Assembly: GCF_017315755.1 (NCBI RefSeq)
Contig: NZ_JAFLRJ010000036.1
Coordinates: forward strand, 62,001 to 126,000
Direction of reading: 5' to 3'
Source: Streptomyces beijiangensis
GTDB taxonomy: Bacteria > Actinomycetota > Actinomycetes > Streptomycetales > Streptomycetaceae
DNA: 64,000 bases
The notes under the pieces were generated by a model, which saw only the letters and a program-made list of their open reading frames with translations, was not told the origin of the DNA and made no database searches. Of the stretch, positions 34,870 to 44,899 are shown piece by piece. How positions within the stretch are numbered: position 1 is the first letter of the stretch; each line of letters starts with the position of its first letter. The position numbers and the translations under genes are program-made.

Positions 34870-35187
34870 TCAATTCCCCGCCGGGGGTGGCACGGTAACC
34901 CGTCCGGCTCTGCGCTCCCCGTCCAGCACCCGCAGCGCCGTCGCGAGGGTCCCGGCATGGAGCCGGTCCTCGCCGCGGGCGTGCATCAGCGTCAGTGCGT
35001 CCCGGAGCTCGGCGGCGCGGGCGACCAGCGCCTGCGCTGCCCTCAGCGCCCCGTAGGTGTCGCTGCCGCGGGCGGGATTGATCCGCCCCAGCTGGTCCAC
35101 CACGTCCAGATAGCTGTCGATGAACTCGGCCTCGGCGCGCGTCAGCGCGGGCAGCGGCGGCAACTCCGGTGGCAGCATCCCGGTCAC
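34870..35187 (-). CDS. Conserved small helical protein coupled to the ClpP-like gene
   Basis: 105 residues, not recognised. The N-terminus is Pro-rich ([12 protein letters not shown]). The centre looks like two or three amphipathic helices ([40 protein letters not shown]). The C-terminus ends [10 protein letters not shown]. It has no membrane segment or signal peptide. The start overlaps the ClpP-like stop by 4 bp (ATGA), so the two proteins are made together. A role as partner or adaptor of the ClpP-like protein is an inference from this coupling only. Confidence 0.75.
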   Translation of the reverse strand: MTGMLPPELPPLPALTRAEAEFIDSYLDVVDQLGRINPARGSDTYGALRAAQALVARAAELRDALTLMHARGEDRLHAGTLATALRVLDGERRAGRVTVPPPAGN

Positions 35188-35804
35188 CTCTTGGTGACGA
35201 CATGGTCGACCAGCCCGTACGCCTTGGCCCCGGTGGCGTCGAAGACCTGCGTGCGTTCGATGTCCGCCGCGATCTGCCCGGCGCTGCGGCCCGTGTGCGT
35301 GACGAGGATCGAGGCCATCAGCTCCCTCATGCGCAGCAGCTCACGGCTGTGGATCTCCAGATCGGACGGCTGCCCCTGTACGGGTTCGTCGATCGCGGGC
35401 TGCGTCACGACGATCCGCGCACCAGGCAGCGCCGCCCGCTTGCCCGGGGCGCCGGCGGCCAGCAGTACGGCGGCAGTGGACGCGGCCTGGCCCAGGCAGT
35501 AGGTGGCGACGTCGCAGCCGATGAGCTGCATGGTGTCGTAGATCGCGGACATGGCGCTGACCGAGCCGCCGGGCGAGTTGATGTAGAGCGAGATGTCACG
35601 GTCGGGGGCGTCGTACTCGAGATGGATGAACTGCGCGATCACGTCGTTGGCCGAGATGTCGTCCACGGCGGTCCCGAGGAAGACGACGCGCTCCCCGAGC
35701 AGCTTCGAGTACGGGTCGAGGGTGCGGCTCCCCGAACTGGTGCGCTCGGTGAACTCGGGCAGTACGTAACGGGCGCTGTGGGCGGAAGGGCTGTGCATGG
35801 GCAT
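35184..35804 (-). CDS. ClpP-like protein lacking catalytic His and Asp
   Basis: 206 residues, full length. The ClpP fold is clear: [20 protein letters not shown], the nucleophile region [17 protein letters not shown], and [14 protein letters not shown]. Compared with E. coli ClpP the catalytic Ser is kept. The His of the MIHQP motif is Thr (VVTQP), and the Asp in ERDRF is Thr (ERTQV). A Ser-only site should be inactive or very weak. Possibly a regulatory or structural paralogue mixing into Clp rings. First gene of a two-gene operon, divergent from a Phd antitoxin. GAGGAGAGGT precedes the ATG. Confidence 0.9.
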   Translation of the reverse strand: MPMHSPSAHSARYVLPEFTERTSSGSRTLDPYSKLLGERVVFLGTAVDDISANDVIAQFIHLEYDAPDRDISLYINSPGGSVSAMSAIYDTMQLIGCDVATYCLGQAASTAAVLLAAGAPGKRAALPGARIVVTQPAIDEPVQGQPSDLEIHSRELLRMRELMASILVTHTGRSAGQIAADIERTQVFDATGAKAYGLVDHVVTKR

Positions 35805-35824
35805 ACCTCTCCTCGGGCGACGCT

Positions 35825-35850
35825 CCTGTAAAAAATGTACAGGACGTACA
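35825..35850. promoter_or_regulatory. Overlapping palindromes in the ClpP-like/Phd divergent promoter
   Basis: CCTGTA (35825-35830) pairs with TACAGG (35838-35843). TGTAC (35836-35840) pairs with GTACA (35846-35850) across AGGAC. They lie 20-45 bp before the antitoxin ATG. TATGAT (35857-35862) lies 7 nt before that ATG as a -10 box. Phd-family antitoxins repress their own promoters, so this is the likely site and would affect both genes. Confidence 0.6.
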
Positions 35851-35869
35851 GGGCGTTATGATGGGGAGC

Positions 35870-36139
35870 ATGGCCTACGAGATTCCCGTGACGCAAGCCC
35901 GGGCAGAGCTTGCCGACTTGATCAACCGTGTCGTCTACGGCGGCGAACGGGTGGTCGTCACACGCCATGGCAAGCCGCTTGTCGCACTGGTGTCCGCCGC
36001 TGACCTGGAGCGACTCGAGAGCGAGTCGGTGGTGGCCGAGGAACAGGTGATCAGTTCGGTCTCCTCCGTGCGCTCGATCACGTCCGCTCCCGGCGAACGC
36101 GGCCGCTTCGGTATCGCCGCGGAGCACCGCGAGCGCTGA
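35870..36139 (+). CDS. Phd/YefM-family antitoxin without a toxin gene
   Basis: 89 residues from MAYEIPVTQARAEL; two upstream in-frame ATGs lie within the promoter and are less likely. The Phd/YefM N-terminal DNA-binding fold is clear: ADLINRVVYGGERVVVTRHG, then KPLVALVSAADLERLE. The C-terminal half is unstructured-looking and Ser-rich, normally the toxin-binding part. No toxin follows: the next 205 bp are non-coding and then comes urease. The divergent gene is ClpP-like, which may be the functional partner or a coincidence. Confidence 0.88.
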   Translation: MAYEIPVTQARAELADLINRVVYGGERVVVTRHGKPLVALVSAADLERLESESVVAEEQVISSVSSVRSITSAPGERGRFGIAAEHRER

Positions 36140-36203
36140 ACGCCGTGTCCGTATACGGAGGAACGGCCCGCGTGCCGCTGATCATGAGTAATCAAAGGAT
36201 CAG

Positions 36204-36235
36204 TTAACGCATCGGAAAAACTTCCGCCCTAATGT
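36204..36235 (+). promoter_or_regulatory. Possible GlnR box and promoter of the urease operon
   Basis: TTAAC-N6-GAAAA (36204-36219) is close to the GlnR half-box gTnAC-N6-GaAAc. TAATGT at 36230-36235 can be the -10, putting the box where an activator binds. Urease is a known GlnR target in Streptomyces. Only one half-box is reasonably clear. The rest of 36140-36345 contains a small palindrome, TCCGTATACGGA, near 36150 and no gene. Confidence 0.4.
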
Positions 36236-36345
36236 GCAATGCCTGGCCGCGGGGTCTGTCGTCGCACCTCAACGAAATGTTGAAGTTCGGGTACGGCCCC
36301 GCTGCGCCCAGCCGGGCACTGGGCCGCGAACTGTGAGGTGGAAGC

Positions 36346-36648
36346 GTGCAATTGACCCCGCATGAGCAGGAACGGCTGCTCATTCATGTGGCAGCGGATG
36401 TGGCCGCGAAGCGACGGGCGCGCGGGCTGCGGCTCAATCACCCCGAGACGATCGCCCTCATCACCTCGCACATCCTGGAGGGCGCCAGGGACGGACGTAC
36501 CGTCGCCGAACTCATGGCATCCGGACGCAAAGTGCTCAGCCGTGCGGACGTCATGGAGGGCATCCCCGAGATGATCCACGACGTACAGGTCGAGGCGACC
36601 TTCCCGGACGGCACCAAGCTCGTCACCGTCCACGAGCCCATAGCCTGA
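36346..36648 (+). CDS. ureA: Urease subunit gamma
   Basis: 100 residues from GTG. It begins [20 protein letters not shown] and has the gamma-subunit marks [20 protein letters not shown] and [21 protein letters not shown]. Structural subunit of the (alpha-beta-gamma)3 nickel urease that splits urea into ammonia and carbamate. First gene of ureABCFGD; ureB starts 16 bp after its stop. Confidence 0.97.
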   Translation: MQLTPHEQERLLIHVAADVAAKRRARGLRLNHPETIALITSHILEGARDGRTVAELMASGRKVLSRADVMEGIPEMIHDVQVEATFPDGTKLVTVHEPIA

Positions 36649-36664
36649 CGGGGGAGCGGCACCG

Positions 36665-36976
36665 ATGATTCCCGGAGAGATCCTGTACGCGGAAGGGGTC
36701 GTCCCCTTCAACGAGGGGCGCCCCGTCACCCGCCTCACCGTCCTGAACGCCGCCGACCGGCCCGTCCAGGTCGGCTCCCACTACCACTTCGCCGAGGCCA
36801 ACCCCGGTCTGGCCTTCGACCGCGCCGCCGCCCGCGGACAGCGGCTGAACATCGCCGCGGGCACCGCCGTGCGCTTCGAGCCCGGGATCCCGGTCGACGT
36901 CGAACTCGTCCCCTTCACCGGGGCGCGCATCATCCCCGGCCTGCGGGGAGAGACCGGAGGTTCCCTCGATGCCTGA
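36665..36976 (+). CDS. ureB: Urease subunit beta
   Basis: 103 residues. It begins [20 protein letters not shown], with the conserved [20 protein letters not shown] and [10 protein letters not shown]. Structural subunit around the alpha active site. The last 8 bp overlap ureC. Confidence 0.97.
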   Translation: MIPGEILYAEGVVPFNEGRPVTRLTVLNAADRPVQVGSHYHFAEANPGLAFDRAAARGQRLNIAAGTAVRFEPGIPVDVELVPFTGARIIPGLRGETGGSLDA

Positions 36977-38690
36977 GCTCTCCCGCGCCGTGTACGCCGA
37001 CCTGTTCGGCCCCACCACCGGCGACCGGATCCGTCTCGCCGACACCGACCTGCTCATCGAGATCGAGGAGGACCGTTCCGGCGGACCCGGACTCGCCGGT
37101 GACGAGGCGGTGTTCGGCGGCGGAAAGGTGATCCGCGAGTCGATGGGCCAGTCCCGTACGACCCGTGCCGAAGGCGCACCCGACACCGTCATCACCGGCG
37201 CGGTGATCCTCGACCACTGGGGCATCGTCAAGGCCGACATCGGCATCCGCGACGGCCGGATATCCGGGATCGGCAAGGCCGGCAACCCCGACACCATGGA
37301 CGGAGTCCACCCCGATCTGGTCATCGGTCCCGAGACCGAGATCATCGCGGGCAACGGCCGGATCCTCACCGCCGGAACCGTCGACGCACACGTCCACTTC
37401 ATCTCGCCGACCCTCGTCGACCAGGCGCTGTCGGCGGGAGTCACCACGCTCGTCGGCGGCGGCACAGGACCGGCCGAGGGCACCAAGGCGACCACCGTCA
37501 CCCCGGGCCAGTGGCACCTCACCCGGATGTTCGAGGCGCTGGAGGAGTACCCGGTCAACATCGGGCTGCTCGGCAAGGGCAACACCATGTCCCGCGACGC
37601 GATGCACTCCCAACTGCGGGGCGGCGCGCTCGGATTCAAGATCCACGAGGACTGGGGTGCCACCCCGGCGGTCATCGACGCCTGTCTGCGGGTCTGCGAC
37701 GAGACGGGCGCCCAGCTCGCCATCCACACCGACACCCTCAACGAGGCCGGGTTCGTCGGCGACACCCTGGCCGCCATCGCGGGTCGCACCATCCACGCGT
37801 ACCACACGGAGGGGGCGGGTGGCGGGCACGCGCCGGACATCATCACGGTGGTCTCCGAGCCGTACATCCTGCCCAGCTCCACCAACCCGACCCGCCCGCA
37901 CACCGTCAACACCATCGAGGAACACCTCGACATGCTGATGGTCTGCCACCACCTCAACCCGTCCGTCCCCGAGGACCTGGCGTTCGCCGAGTCCCGGATC
38001 CGGCCCTCGACCATCGCGGCCGAGGACATCCTCCACGACCTCGGCGCCATCTCGATCATCTCCTCGGACGCCCAGGCGATGGGGCGCATCGGCGAGGTCG
38101 CCCTGCGGACCTGGCAGACCGCCCATGTGATGAAGAAGCGCCGGGGTTCACTCCCCGGGGACGGGCGCGCCGACAACCACCGGGCACGTCGCTATGTCGC
38201 CAAATACACGATCAACCCGGCCGTCGCCCAGGGCCTCGACCACGAGATCGGCTCGGTGGAGACCGGGAAACTCGCCGACCTGGTGCTGTGGGAGCCCGCG
38301 TTCTTCGGCGTCAAGCCACTGCTGGTGATCAAGGGCGGACAGATCGCGTACGCACAGATGGGCGACGCCAACGCCTCCATCCCGACCCCGCAGCCGGTCA
38401 TGCCGCGCCCGATGTTCGGCGCCAAGGGGCGCGCGCCCGCGGCCAATTCGTACAACTTCGTCACTCAGACGGCGATCGACGACGGCCTGGAGGAACGGCT
38501 CGGGCCCGGCAAGCAGCTCGTCCCGATCCACTCCACTCGGGGGATCACCAAGGCGGACATGCGGGAGAACGACGCGCTGCCGCGCGTCACTGTCGACGCC
38601 GACACCTTCACGGTGACCATCGACGGCGAGGCGGTCGAGCCCGCGCCCGCCGCCGAACTGCCCATGGCCCAGCGTTACTTCCTCTTCTGA
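36969..38690 (+). CDS. ureC: Urease subunit alpha
   Basis: 573 residues. Carries the dinickel centre: HVHF (two His), the carbamylated-lysine motif [23 protein letters not shown] (His), [10 protein letters not shown] (His), the mobile-flap Cys/His in [20 protein letters not shown], and the catalytic Asp in [10 protein letters not shown]. All key residues are present, so the enzyme should be active. It ends MAQRYFLF, as is typical. ureF follows 10 bp later. Confidence 0.98.
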   Translation: MPELSRAVYADLFGPTTGDRIRLADTDLLIEIEEDRSGGPGLAGDEAVFGGGKVIRESMGQSRTTRAEGAPDTVITGAVILDHWGIVKADIGIRDGRISGIGKAGNPDTMDGVHPDLVIGPETEIIAGNGRILTAGTVDAHVHFISPTLVDQALSAGVTTLVGGGTGPAEGTKATTVTPGQWHLTRMFEALEEYPVNIGLLGKGNTMSRDAMHSQLRGGALGFKIHEDWGATPAVIDACLRVCDETGAQLAIHTDTLNEAGFVGDTLAAIAGRTIHAYHTEGAGGGHAPDIITVVSEPYILPSSTNPTRPHTVNTIEEHLDMLMVCHHLNPSVPEDLAFAESRIRPSTIAAEDILHDLGAISIISSDAQAMGRIGEVALRTWQTAHVMKKRRGSLPGDGRADNHRARRYVAKYTINPAVAQGLDHEIGSVETGKLADLVLWEPAFFGVKPLLVIKGGQIAYAQMGDANASIPTPQPVMPRPMFGAKGRAPAANSYNFVTQTAIDDGLEERLGPGKQLVPIHSTRGITKADMRENDALPRVTVDADTFTVTIDGEAVEPAPAAELPMAQRYFLF

Positions 38691-38700
38691 TGGGCTCCTG

Positions 38701-39363
38701 ATGAGCCGCGCAGCACTGCTCGTCCTCGCCGACGGCCGGTTCCCCGCCGGAGGCCACGCGCACTCCGGCGGCGCCGAACCGGCCGTCAAGGCGGGGCGGA
38801 TACGCGACGCCCAGGATCTGGCCGCCTTCTGCCGGGGGCGGCTGCACACCGCCGGACTCACCGCGGCGGCGCTCGCCGCCGCGGCCGCGCTCGGTCTCGA
38901 CCCGCTCCGCCTCGACGAGGCGGCCGACGCCCGTACGCCGTCACCCGCCCTGCGCGCCACCGCGCGCAGGCTCGGCCGCCAGATGATGCGGGCCGCCCGC
39001 GCCAGCTGGCCGTCACCCGAGCTGGAAGCACTGGCAGCGGCCCGGCCGCGCGGCGCGCACCAGCCTGTCGTCCTCGGGCTCGCCGCCCGGTCGGCGGGGC
39101 TCGGCCCCGAGGACGCCGCGCACTGTGTCGCGTACGAGACGGTGAGCGGTCCGGCGACAGCGGTCGTACGTCTGCTGAGCCTGAACCCCTTCGACGCGAC
39201 GGCCGTCCTCGCGCGCCTGGCCCCGGAGATGGACGAGGTCGCCCGGCGGGCTGCCGAAGCCGCGCGCGGCGGCTTCGGCGAACTCCCCGCAGCCTCCGCG
39301 CCGTTGCTCGACATCACGGCGGAGGCGCATGCGGCCTGGCCCGTACGCCTCTTCGCCTCGTAA
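38701..39363 (+). CDS. ureF: Urease accessory protein UreF
   Basis: 220 residues. It begins with [19 protein letters not shown], the UreF start, followed by an all-helical body with Ala/Arg-rich segments. UreF assembles with UreD on the apo-urease and gates nickel delivery from UreG. Shorter and more Ala-rich than enteric UreF, as usual in actinomycetes. Confidence 0.93.
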   Translation: MSRAALLVLADGRFPAGGHAHSGGAEPAVKAGRIRDAQDLAAFCRGRLHTAGLTAAALAAAAALGLDPLRLDEAADARTPSPALRATARRLGRQMMRAARASWPSPELEALAAARPRGAHQPVVLGLAARSAGLGPEDAAHCVAYETVSGPATAVVRLLSLNPFDATAVLARLAPEMDEVARRAAEAARGGFGELPAASAPLLDITAEAHAAWPVRLFAS

Positions 39364-39392
39364 GAACTCCGCACGGCCCAAGGAGTCGCACC

Positions 39393-40066
<674 letters not shown>

Positions 40067-40070
<4 letters not shown>

Positions 40071-40819
40071 GCATCCGGGCCACCGCCCGTATCCACGCGG
40101 TCCGTACGGAGGGCGGCGCCACCGCGCTCCCCGTGCTGGAGAGCGCCGGACCCCTGGCCCTGCGGCGCACGCGCGCCTCGGGGGCAGGGGCCAAGGTGAC
40201 CGTCGTCGGCGCGATGAGCGCACCGCTCGGCGGCGACCGGCTGGCGATCGAGGCCGAGGTGGGGGCAGGGGCGCGGCTCGCGGTCGACTCGGCGGCGGCC
40301 ACCATCGCCCTCCCCGGCCGCGACGGAGAACGGGCCCACTACGACGTACGCCTCACGGTCGGCGACGATTCCGAACTGCGCTGGCTGCCCGAGCAGTTGA
40401 TCTCCGCGTACGGCAGCGACCTCAGGATGCGGACCCGTATCGATCTCGCCCCCACCGCCCGGCTGGTCTACCGCGAGGAGCAGATCCTGGGCCGGTACGG
40501 CGAAATGCCCGGCACGCTCTCCACCCGCCTCACTGTCCACCGCGACGGACGCCCGCTCCTGGACCAGGAGTTGGGGTACGGCCCCGGCGCGCCCGGCGGC
40601 TGGGACGGCGGCGCCGTTCTCGGCGGACACCGGGCCGTCGGCCAGCTCCTGATCGTGGATCCGGCGTTCGAGGAGAAAGAGCCGGAGGTGAGGATTCTGT
40701 CAGGGACAGCAGTCCTCACCCCTCTCGCAGGCCCCGCCGTTCTCGTCACCGCGCTGGCCCCCGACGCGCTGTTGCTGCGCAGGCTCCTCGACGCCGTACT
40801 GCGCGACGAGGCCGGGTGA
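40067..40819 (+). CDS. ureD: Urease accessory protein UreD/UreH
   Basis: 250 residues. UreD features: [21 protein letters not shown] (beta helix), [20 protein letters not shown] and [14 protein letters not shown]. It binds apo-urease as the scaffold for UreF and UreG. Last gene of the operon. No ureE is present nearby. Confidence 0.93.
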
Positions 40820-40828
40820 CGCGGGCCG

Positions 40829-40981
40829 TCAGCTGCCGACGTACCAGCTGAACCCGGCGTTGGAGGCGGCGAAGGCCGGCAGAGCTCCGAAGATCACCAG
40901 GTCGGCGATGCCGAGGATCACGGCGGCCTTCGCCATCCCGCGCGACTCACGGTGCGATGCGCTGGTTCCGTAACCGGTCAT
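40829..40981 (-). CDS. Small single-helix membrane peptide
   Basis: 50 residues beginning MTGYGTSASHRESRG, with a hydrophobic stretch AAVILGIADLVIFGALPAFA and a short outer tail SNAGFSWYVGS. AAGGAGTGCTC is an excellent ribosome site. Third codon positions are mostly G or C, supporting coding. It resembles conserved small Streptomyces membrane proteins of unknown function. It ends 9 bp from the ureD stop. Confidence 0.7.
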   Translation of the reverse strand: MTGYGTSASHRESRGMAKAAVILGIADLVIFGALPAFAASNAGFSWYVGS

Positions 40982-41185
40982 GAGCACTCCTTGGGTCTCG
41001 GGGACGGTCCCGGGGAGATGCGGGTCACCCGCAATGTCCCTTCCATGCGCGGAGGTTGGGCGGCCGGTCCGGCGCACCGCTGAGCGGTACCACCGGCTCC
41101 GGCTATCGGATTGGTAAAGAAACATCTGTACGACCTGTTGCCGGGGGCACTCCAGGGGCGAGGATCCCCGGGTACGTACAGAGAC

Positions 41186-41204
41186 GCGCCGCCACGAGCG
41201 GCGC
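41186..41204 (+). promoter_or_regulatory. Hairpin in the leader of the tripeptidyl aminopeptidase gene
   Basis: GCGCCGC (41186-41192) pairs perfectly with GCGGCGC (41198-41204), 7 nt before the GGAGGGGGAGG ribosome site. It could affect mRNA stability or translation; not matched to a known riboswitch. Confidence 0.4.
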
Positions 41205-41226
41205 TTCACGGAGGGGGAGGTACCAC

Positions 41227-42825
41227 TTGAGACGCACCGCAGTGCTCGGCTCGGCCGGCGCGATTGCCGCCGCAGCGACCCTCATAGCGAGTGCCATGGC
41301 AGTTCCGGCGACCGCCGACGGCCGCCACCACGGAGGCCACGGCTCCTCGCAGGGCAAGACCGAGGCGTACGGCGCCGCCGTCGCGGCCGCGAAGGCCGCG
41401 AAGACGGGTATCGCCTGGGCGGACTGTCCGGCGGACTGGGGCTTCTCGAAGCCGATCCAGTGCGGCTGGGTGACCGTCCCGGTCAACTATGCCAAGCCCA
41501 ACGGCAAGCAGATCAAGATCGCTGTCGACCGTGCGGTCTCCACCGGCACGGCGGCCGAGCGCCAGGGCGCGCTGGTCTACAACCCGGGCGGCCCCGGCGG
41601 CTCGGGCATGCGCTTCCCGACCCGGGTCACCACGAAGAACCCGCTCTGGGTGAACACTTCCAAGGCGTACGACTTCGTGGGCTTCGACCCGCGCGGTGTG
41701 GGTCACTCGGCGCCGATCTCCTGCGTCGACCCGCAGGAGTTCGTGAAGGCCCCCAAGGCCGACCCGGTCCCCGACAGCGAGGCCGACAAGAAGGTCCAGC
41801 GCAAGCTGGCCGCCGCGTACGCGGACGGCTGCGCCAAGCGCAGCGGCGACCTGCTGCCGTACATGACGACGCCGAACACCGCACGCGACCTGGATGTCAT
41901 CAGGGCCGCGCTCGGTGAGAAGAAGCTCAACTACCTGGGCGTCTCCTACGGCACGTACCTCGGCGCGGTCTACGGGACGCTCTTCCCCGGCCACGTCCGT
42001 CGCATGATCGTCGACAGCGTGGTCAACCCGGAGCAGTCGAACATCTGGTACGAGGCCAACCTCGGCCAGGACGTGGCCTTCCAGGGCCGCTGGAACGACT
42101 GGGAGGCGTGGGTCGCCAAGTACGACGCGACCTACCACCTCGGCGACACCCCCGCGAAGGTCGAGGCCAACTGGCTGAAGCTGCGGGCCGCCGCGAAGAA
42201 GGCCCCCATCGGTGGGGTCGTCGGACCGGCCGAGCTCCTCGGCTTCTTCCAGAGCGCCCCGTACTACGACTCCTCGTGGGTGCTGGTCGCCTCCACCTGG
42301 AGCAAGTACGTCGCCGGTGACACCCAGGCGCTCGTCGACGCAGCAGGCCCCGACATGTCGGACATCGCGGGCAACATCTCCGCGGAGAACGGCAACGCGG
42401 TCTACACGGCGGTCGAGTGCGCGGACGCCAAGTGGCCCACCAGCTGGAAGAAGTGGGACCGCGACAACACCGAGCTCAACAAGAAGTACCCGTTCCTGAC
42501 CTGGTCGAACGCCTGGATGAACCTGCCGTGTGCCACCTGGTCCACCAAGCAGCAGACTCCGGTCAAGGTCAGGACCGGCAAGGGTCTGCCGACGGTCCTG
42601 ATCGTCCAGTCCCAGCGTGACGCGGCCACCCCGTACGAGGGCGCCGTGAAGCTGCACCAGGCCTTCAGGGGATCGCGTCTGATCACCGAGAAGGACGCGG
42701 GCTCGCACGGTGTGACCGGTCTGGTCAACCCGTGCATCAACACCAAGGTGGACAGCTACCTGCTCACCGGCAGGACCGACAGCCACGACGTGACGTGCAC
42801 ACCGCACGCCACGCCCAAGCCGTAG
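41227..42825 (+). CDS. tap: Secreted tripeptidyl aminopeptidase (S33 family)
   Basis: 532 residues from TTG (LRRTAVLGSAGAIAAAATL), chosen because GGAGGGGGAGG lies 6 nt upstream. A signal peptide ends near PATADG. The alpha/beta hydrolase has HG-like YNPGGPGGSG, nucleophile GVSYGTYLG, acid in QSQRDAATP and His in GSHGVTG. This is the Streptomyces Tap type that removes N-terminal tripeptides from secreted proteins and peptides, often alongside SSI-type inhibitors. The 3' end meets an 18-bp-stem terminator. Confidence 0.93.
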   Translation: MRRTAVLGSAGAIAAAATLIASAMAVPATADGRHHGGHGSSQGKTEAYGAAVAAAKAAKTGIAWADCPADWGFSKPIQCGWVTVPVNYAKPNGKQIKIAVDRAVSTGTAAERQGALVYNPGGPGGSGMRFPTRVTTKNPLWVNTSKAYDFVGFDPRGVGHSAPISCVDPQEFVKAPKADPVPDSEADKKVQRKLAAAYADGCAKRSGDLLPYMTTPNTARDLDVIRAALGEKKLNYLGVSYGTYLGAVYGTLFPGHVRRMIVDSVVNPEQSNIWYEANLGQDVAFQGRWNDWEAWVAKYDATYHLGDTPAKVEANWLKLRAAAKKAPIGGVVGPAELLGFFQSAPYYDSSWVLVASTWSKYVAGDTQALVDAAGPDMSDIAGNISAENGNAVYTAVECADAKWPTSWKKWDRDNTELNKKYPFLTWSNAWMNLPCATWSTKQQTPVKVRTGKGLPTVLIVQSQRDAATPYEGAVKLHQAFRGSRLITEKDAGSHGVTGLVNPCINTKVDSYLLTGRTDSHDVTCTPHATPKP

Positions 42826-42834
42826 GTCGAACCG

Positions 42835-42874
42835 CGGAGGGGCGGGACCGGAGCGATCCGGTCCCGCCCCTCCG
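42835..42874. terminator. Strong bidirectional terminator
   Basis: An 18-bp perfect stem: CGGAGGGGCGGGACCGGA (42835-42852) and its complement (42857-42874), with loop GCGA. It lies between the convergent tap and epimerase genes. Confidence 0.9.
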
Positions 42875-42882
42875 TGCTGCGG

Positions 42883-43920
42883 TCAGCGCGCCGCGAGCCA
42901 GGTGTCCTCGGCCGCGTAGTCGAAGAGATCGAGATGCGGGTCGTACGTCCTGGCCATGTCGGGGAAGGCCTCCCGCCAGTCCTTGCCCCGCAGCCGCTCG
43001 GCCAGCAGCGCGACGGTGACGGGCAGGGAGTCGGCGTACGAGGTCACCGGCCGGTAGCCCAGCTCGCGCTCGGCGGCCGCCATGTCGAGCACGACGGGGT
43101 TCTCACCGCTCCACGGGGTCGCCCCGACCGTGCCGTCGACCGGCTTCCCCTCGAAGGTGACCAGTTCACTCCGTACGCCCAGTACCCCGTCGACGGCCGC
43201 ACTGATCTCCGCCACCGTCGGGGCCTGCGGATCCGCGGCGTTGAGCACCCGCGCACCGGGCTTCGAGGCGGCGAGCCGGATCAGCTCCGCCACATTGGAG
43301 GAGTGCACCGGCTGGAAGCGGCTGCGGCCGCCGTACGCCAGGACGCGCACCGGCCGCCCGTCCAGCGCCCGCTTGACGAAGAACAGTTCGCGTGGGGCCT
43401 TGCAGTACGGGCCGTGGATCGCGCCCGCCCGCAGCAGCGTCGCCGGCAGGGCGCTCGCCAGCAGCTCCTGCTCCAGGGCGACTTTCCGCCCCGCGTACGC
43501 CGCCTCGTCGGCAGCCACCGTCGCCTGGGTCTCCGGCATCGGCAACGGGAAGCGCGGGGCGCCGTCCGGCTCGCCCTGGGTGGCGAGACTCCGGCCCGAG
43601 GAGTCCTCGTACACCGAGAGACTGGAGATCACCACGGCCGATCCGACCCGGTCCGCGAGACCGGCCAGCTGCTGTGCGTGTCCCTTTCCGTACGCGACCA
43701 CGTCGACGAGGACGTCGCAGCCCTCGCCCAGGGCCGCTTCGAGCGCGCCCTCCTCGTTGCGGTCGACGGTGACCGTACGTACCTCACCGGGCCAGCCCGC
43801 CACGCGGTCGCCGCCGCGCGAGGCGGCCCGCACCTCCCAGCCGTCCGCGACGAGCGCGGGCACCGCAGCCCGTCCCACCATTCCTGTTGCCCCGACCACG
43901 AACGCGATTCCCTTGCTCAT
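42883..43920 (-). CDS. NAD(P)-dependent epimerase/dehydratase family protein
   Basis: 345 residues. N-terminal GATGMVGRA cofactor motif, SSLSVYEDSSGR strand (Ser of the catalytic triad), and YAGRKVALE (Tyr-xxx-Lys). It contains QPVHSSNVAELIRLAA and a C-terminal WREAFPDMARTYDPH. It resembles a Streptomyces family of NAD-dependent epimerases acting on unknown nucleotide sugars or reductase substrates. Transcribed alone. The divergent neighbour on the far side is plsC on the same strand, 49 bp upstream. Confidence 0.86.
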   Translation of the reverse strand: MSKGIAFVVGATGMVGRAAVPALVADGWEVRAASRGGDRVAGWPGEVRTVTVDRNEEGALEAALGEGCDVLVDVVAYGKGHAQQLAGLADRVGSAVVISSLSVYEDSSGRSLATQGEPDGAPRFPLPMPETQATVAADEAAYAGRKVALEQELLASALPATLLRAGAIHGPYCKAPRELFFVKRALDGRPVRVLAYGGRSRFQPVHSSNVAELIRLAASKPGARVLNAADPQAPTVAEISAAVDGVLGVRSELVTFEGKPVDGTVGATPWSGENPVVLDMAAAERELGYRPVTSYADSLPVTVALLAERLRGKDWREAFPDMARTYDPHLDLFDYAAEDTWLAAR

Positions 43921-43969
43921 GGGGCGACCGTAGGCGCGAAGTGATCACGGTTTCCAGGGTCTTTCGCTC

Positions 43970-44674
43970 TCAGCTCAGCGGACGGCGCAGGAACTTCCGG
44001 GCCTCCTCGGCCTTCACATCGGCCGCGTAGCGGTCCACGTACTCCTGCCCGGAGAGCCCGAGGATCGCGTAGATGATCTCGTCGGTGACCGCCCTGAGAG
44101 CCGCCTTCTCGTTCTCCATGCCCGCGTAGCGCGAGAATTCGAGGGGCTCCCCGAAGCGGATGGTGACCCGTTTGATGTTCGGCAGCTTCTGCCCGGCAGG
44201 CTGGATCTCGAAGGTGCCCACCATCGCGCATGGCACCACAGGCACCTGCGCCCTGATCGCCATGACGGCGACACCGACCTTGCCCTTGTAGAGCCGGCCG
44301 TCGTGCGAGCGCGTGCCCTCGGGATAGATCCCCAGCAACTCGCCCTTGCGCAGCACCCCGAGGCCCTCACGGACCGCCGCCTGCCCGGCCTCCTTGCCCG
44401 ACCTGTCCACCGGGATCTGTCCCGCGCTGCGGAAGAACGCGGCGGTCAGCCGGCCTCTGATGCCGGGGCCGGTGAAGTACTCCTGCTTCGCGAGGAAGGT
44501 GATCCGCCGCTTCAGGACGACGGGCATCAGGAAGTGGTCGGAGAACGACAGATGATTCCCCGCGACGATCGCGGCTCCGTCCTCCGGTATGTGTTCGAGC
44601 CCCTCGGTCCTCGGCCGAAAAAGGACTCTCAACAGAGGCCCCAGGAATATGTATTTGAGTACGTAATAGAACAC
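43970..44674 (-). CDS. 1-acyl-glycerol-3-phosphate acyltransferase (PlsC-like)
   Basis: 234 residues from GTG. Acyltransferase motif I is NHLSFSDH (HX4D), motif II FFRSAGQIPVDR, motif III YPEGTRSHDG, motif IV VPVVPCAMVG. It transfers an acyl chain to lysophosphatidate in phospholipid synthesis, membrane-associated by the N-terminal hydrophobic segment YYVLKYIFLGPLL. Streptomyces carries several paralogues, so the exact lipid is unknown. Confidence 0.92.
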   Translation of the reverse strand: MFYYVLKYIFLGPLLRVLFRPRTEGLEHIPEDGAAIVAGNHLSFSDHFLMPVVLKRRITFLAKQEYFTGPGIRGRLTAAFFRSAGQIPVDRSGKEAGQAAVREGLGVLRKGELLGIYPEGTRSHDGRLYKGKVGVAVMAIRAQVPVVPCAMVGTFEIQPAGQKLPNIKRVTIRFGEPLEFSRYAGMENEKAALRAVTDEIIYAILGLSGQEYVDRYAADVKAEEARKFLRRPLS

Positions 44675-44899
44675 CCGGTTGCTCCCTACTGCAGCGAACC
44701 ACTCTGCGAAGTGTGTTCTTGCTGGTCGCAGCTCGTTTCGGGGCGCTCAGTGTAGGGGCAGGTGTCGCCTGGTGTAACCACCCAGGGACATACCGCACTT
44801 GTCCTCGCGACGGCCGGGCGGCGTCCGCCTCCGCGGCGCCTTCGGAACTCGTTGAGGTGAACGACCAATCCCCTCACGTACCTGCTCCGAATAGCAGCC

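Noticed and set aside
36930-38126. Long open frame antisense to ureC
   Set aside because: ureC is a full, conserved gene. Long antisense frames are expected in GC-rich DNA with strong third-position bias, and the antisense product has no recognisable family.
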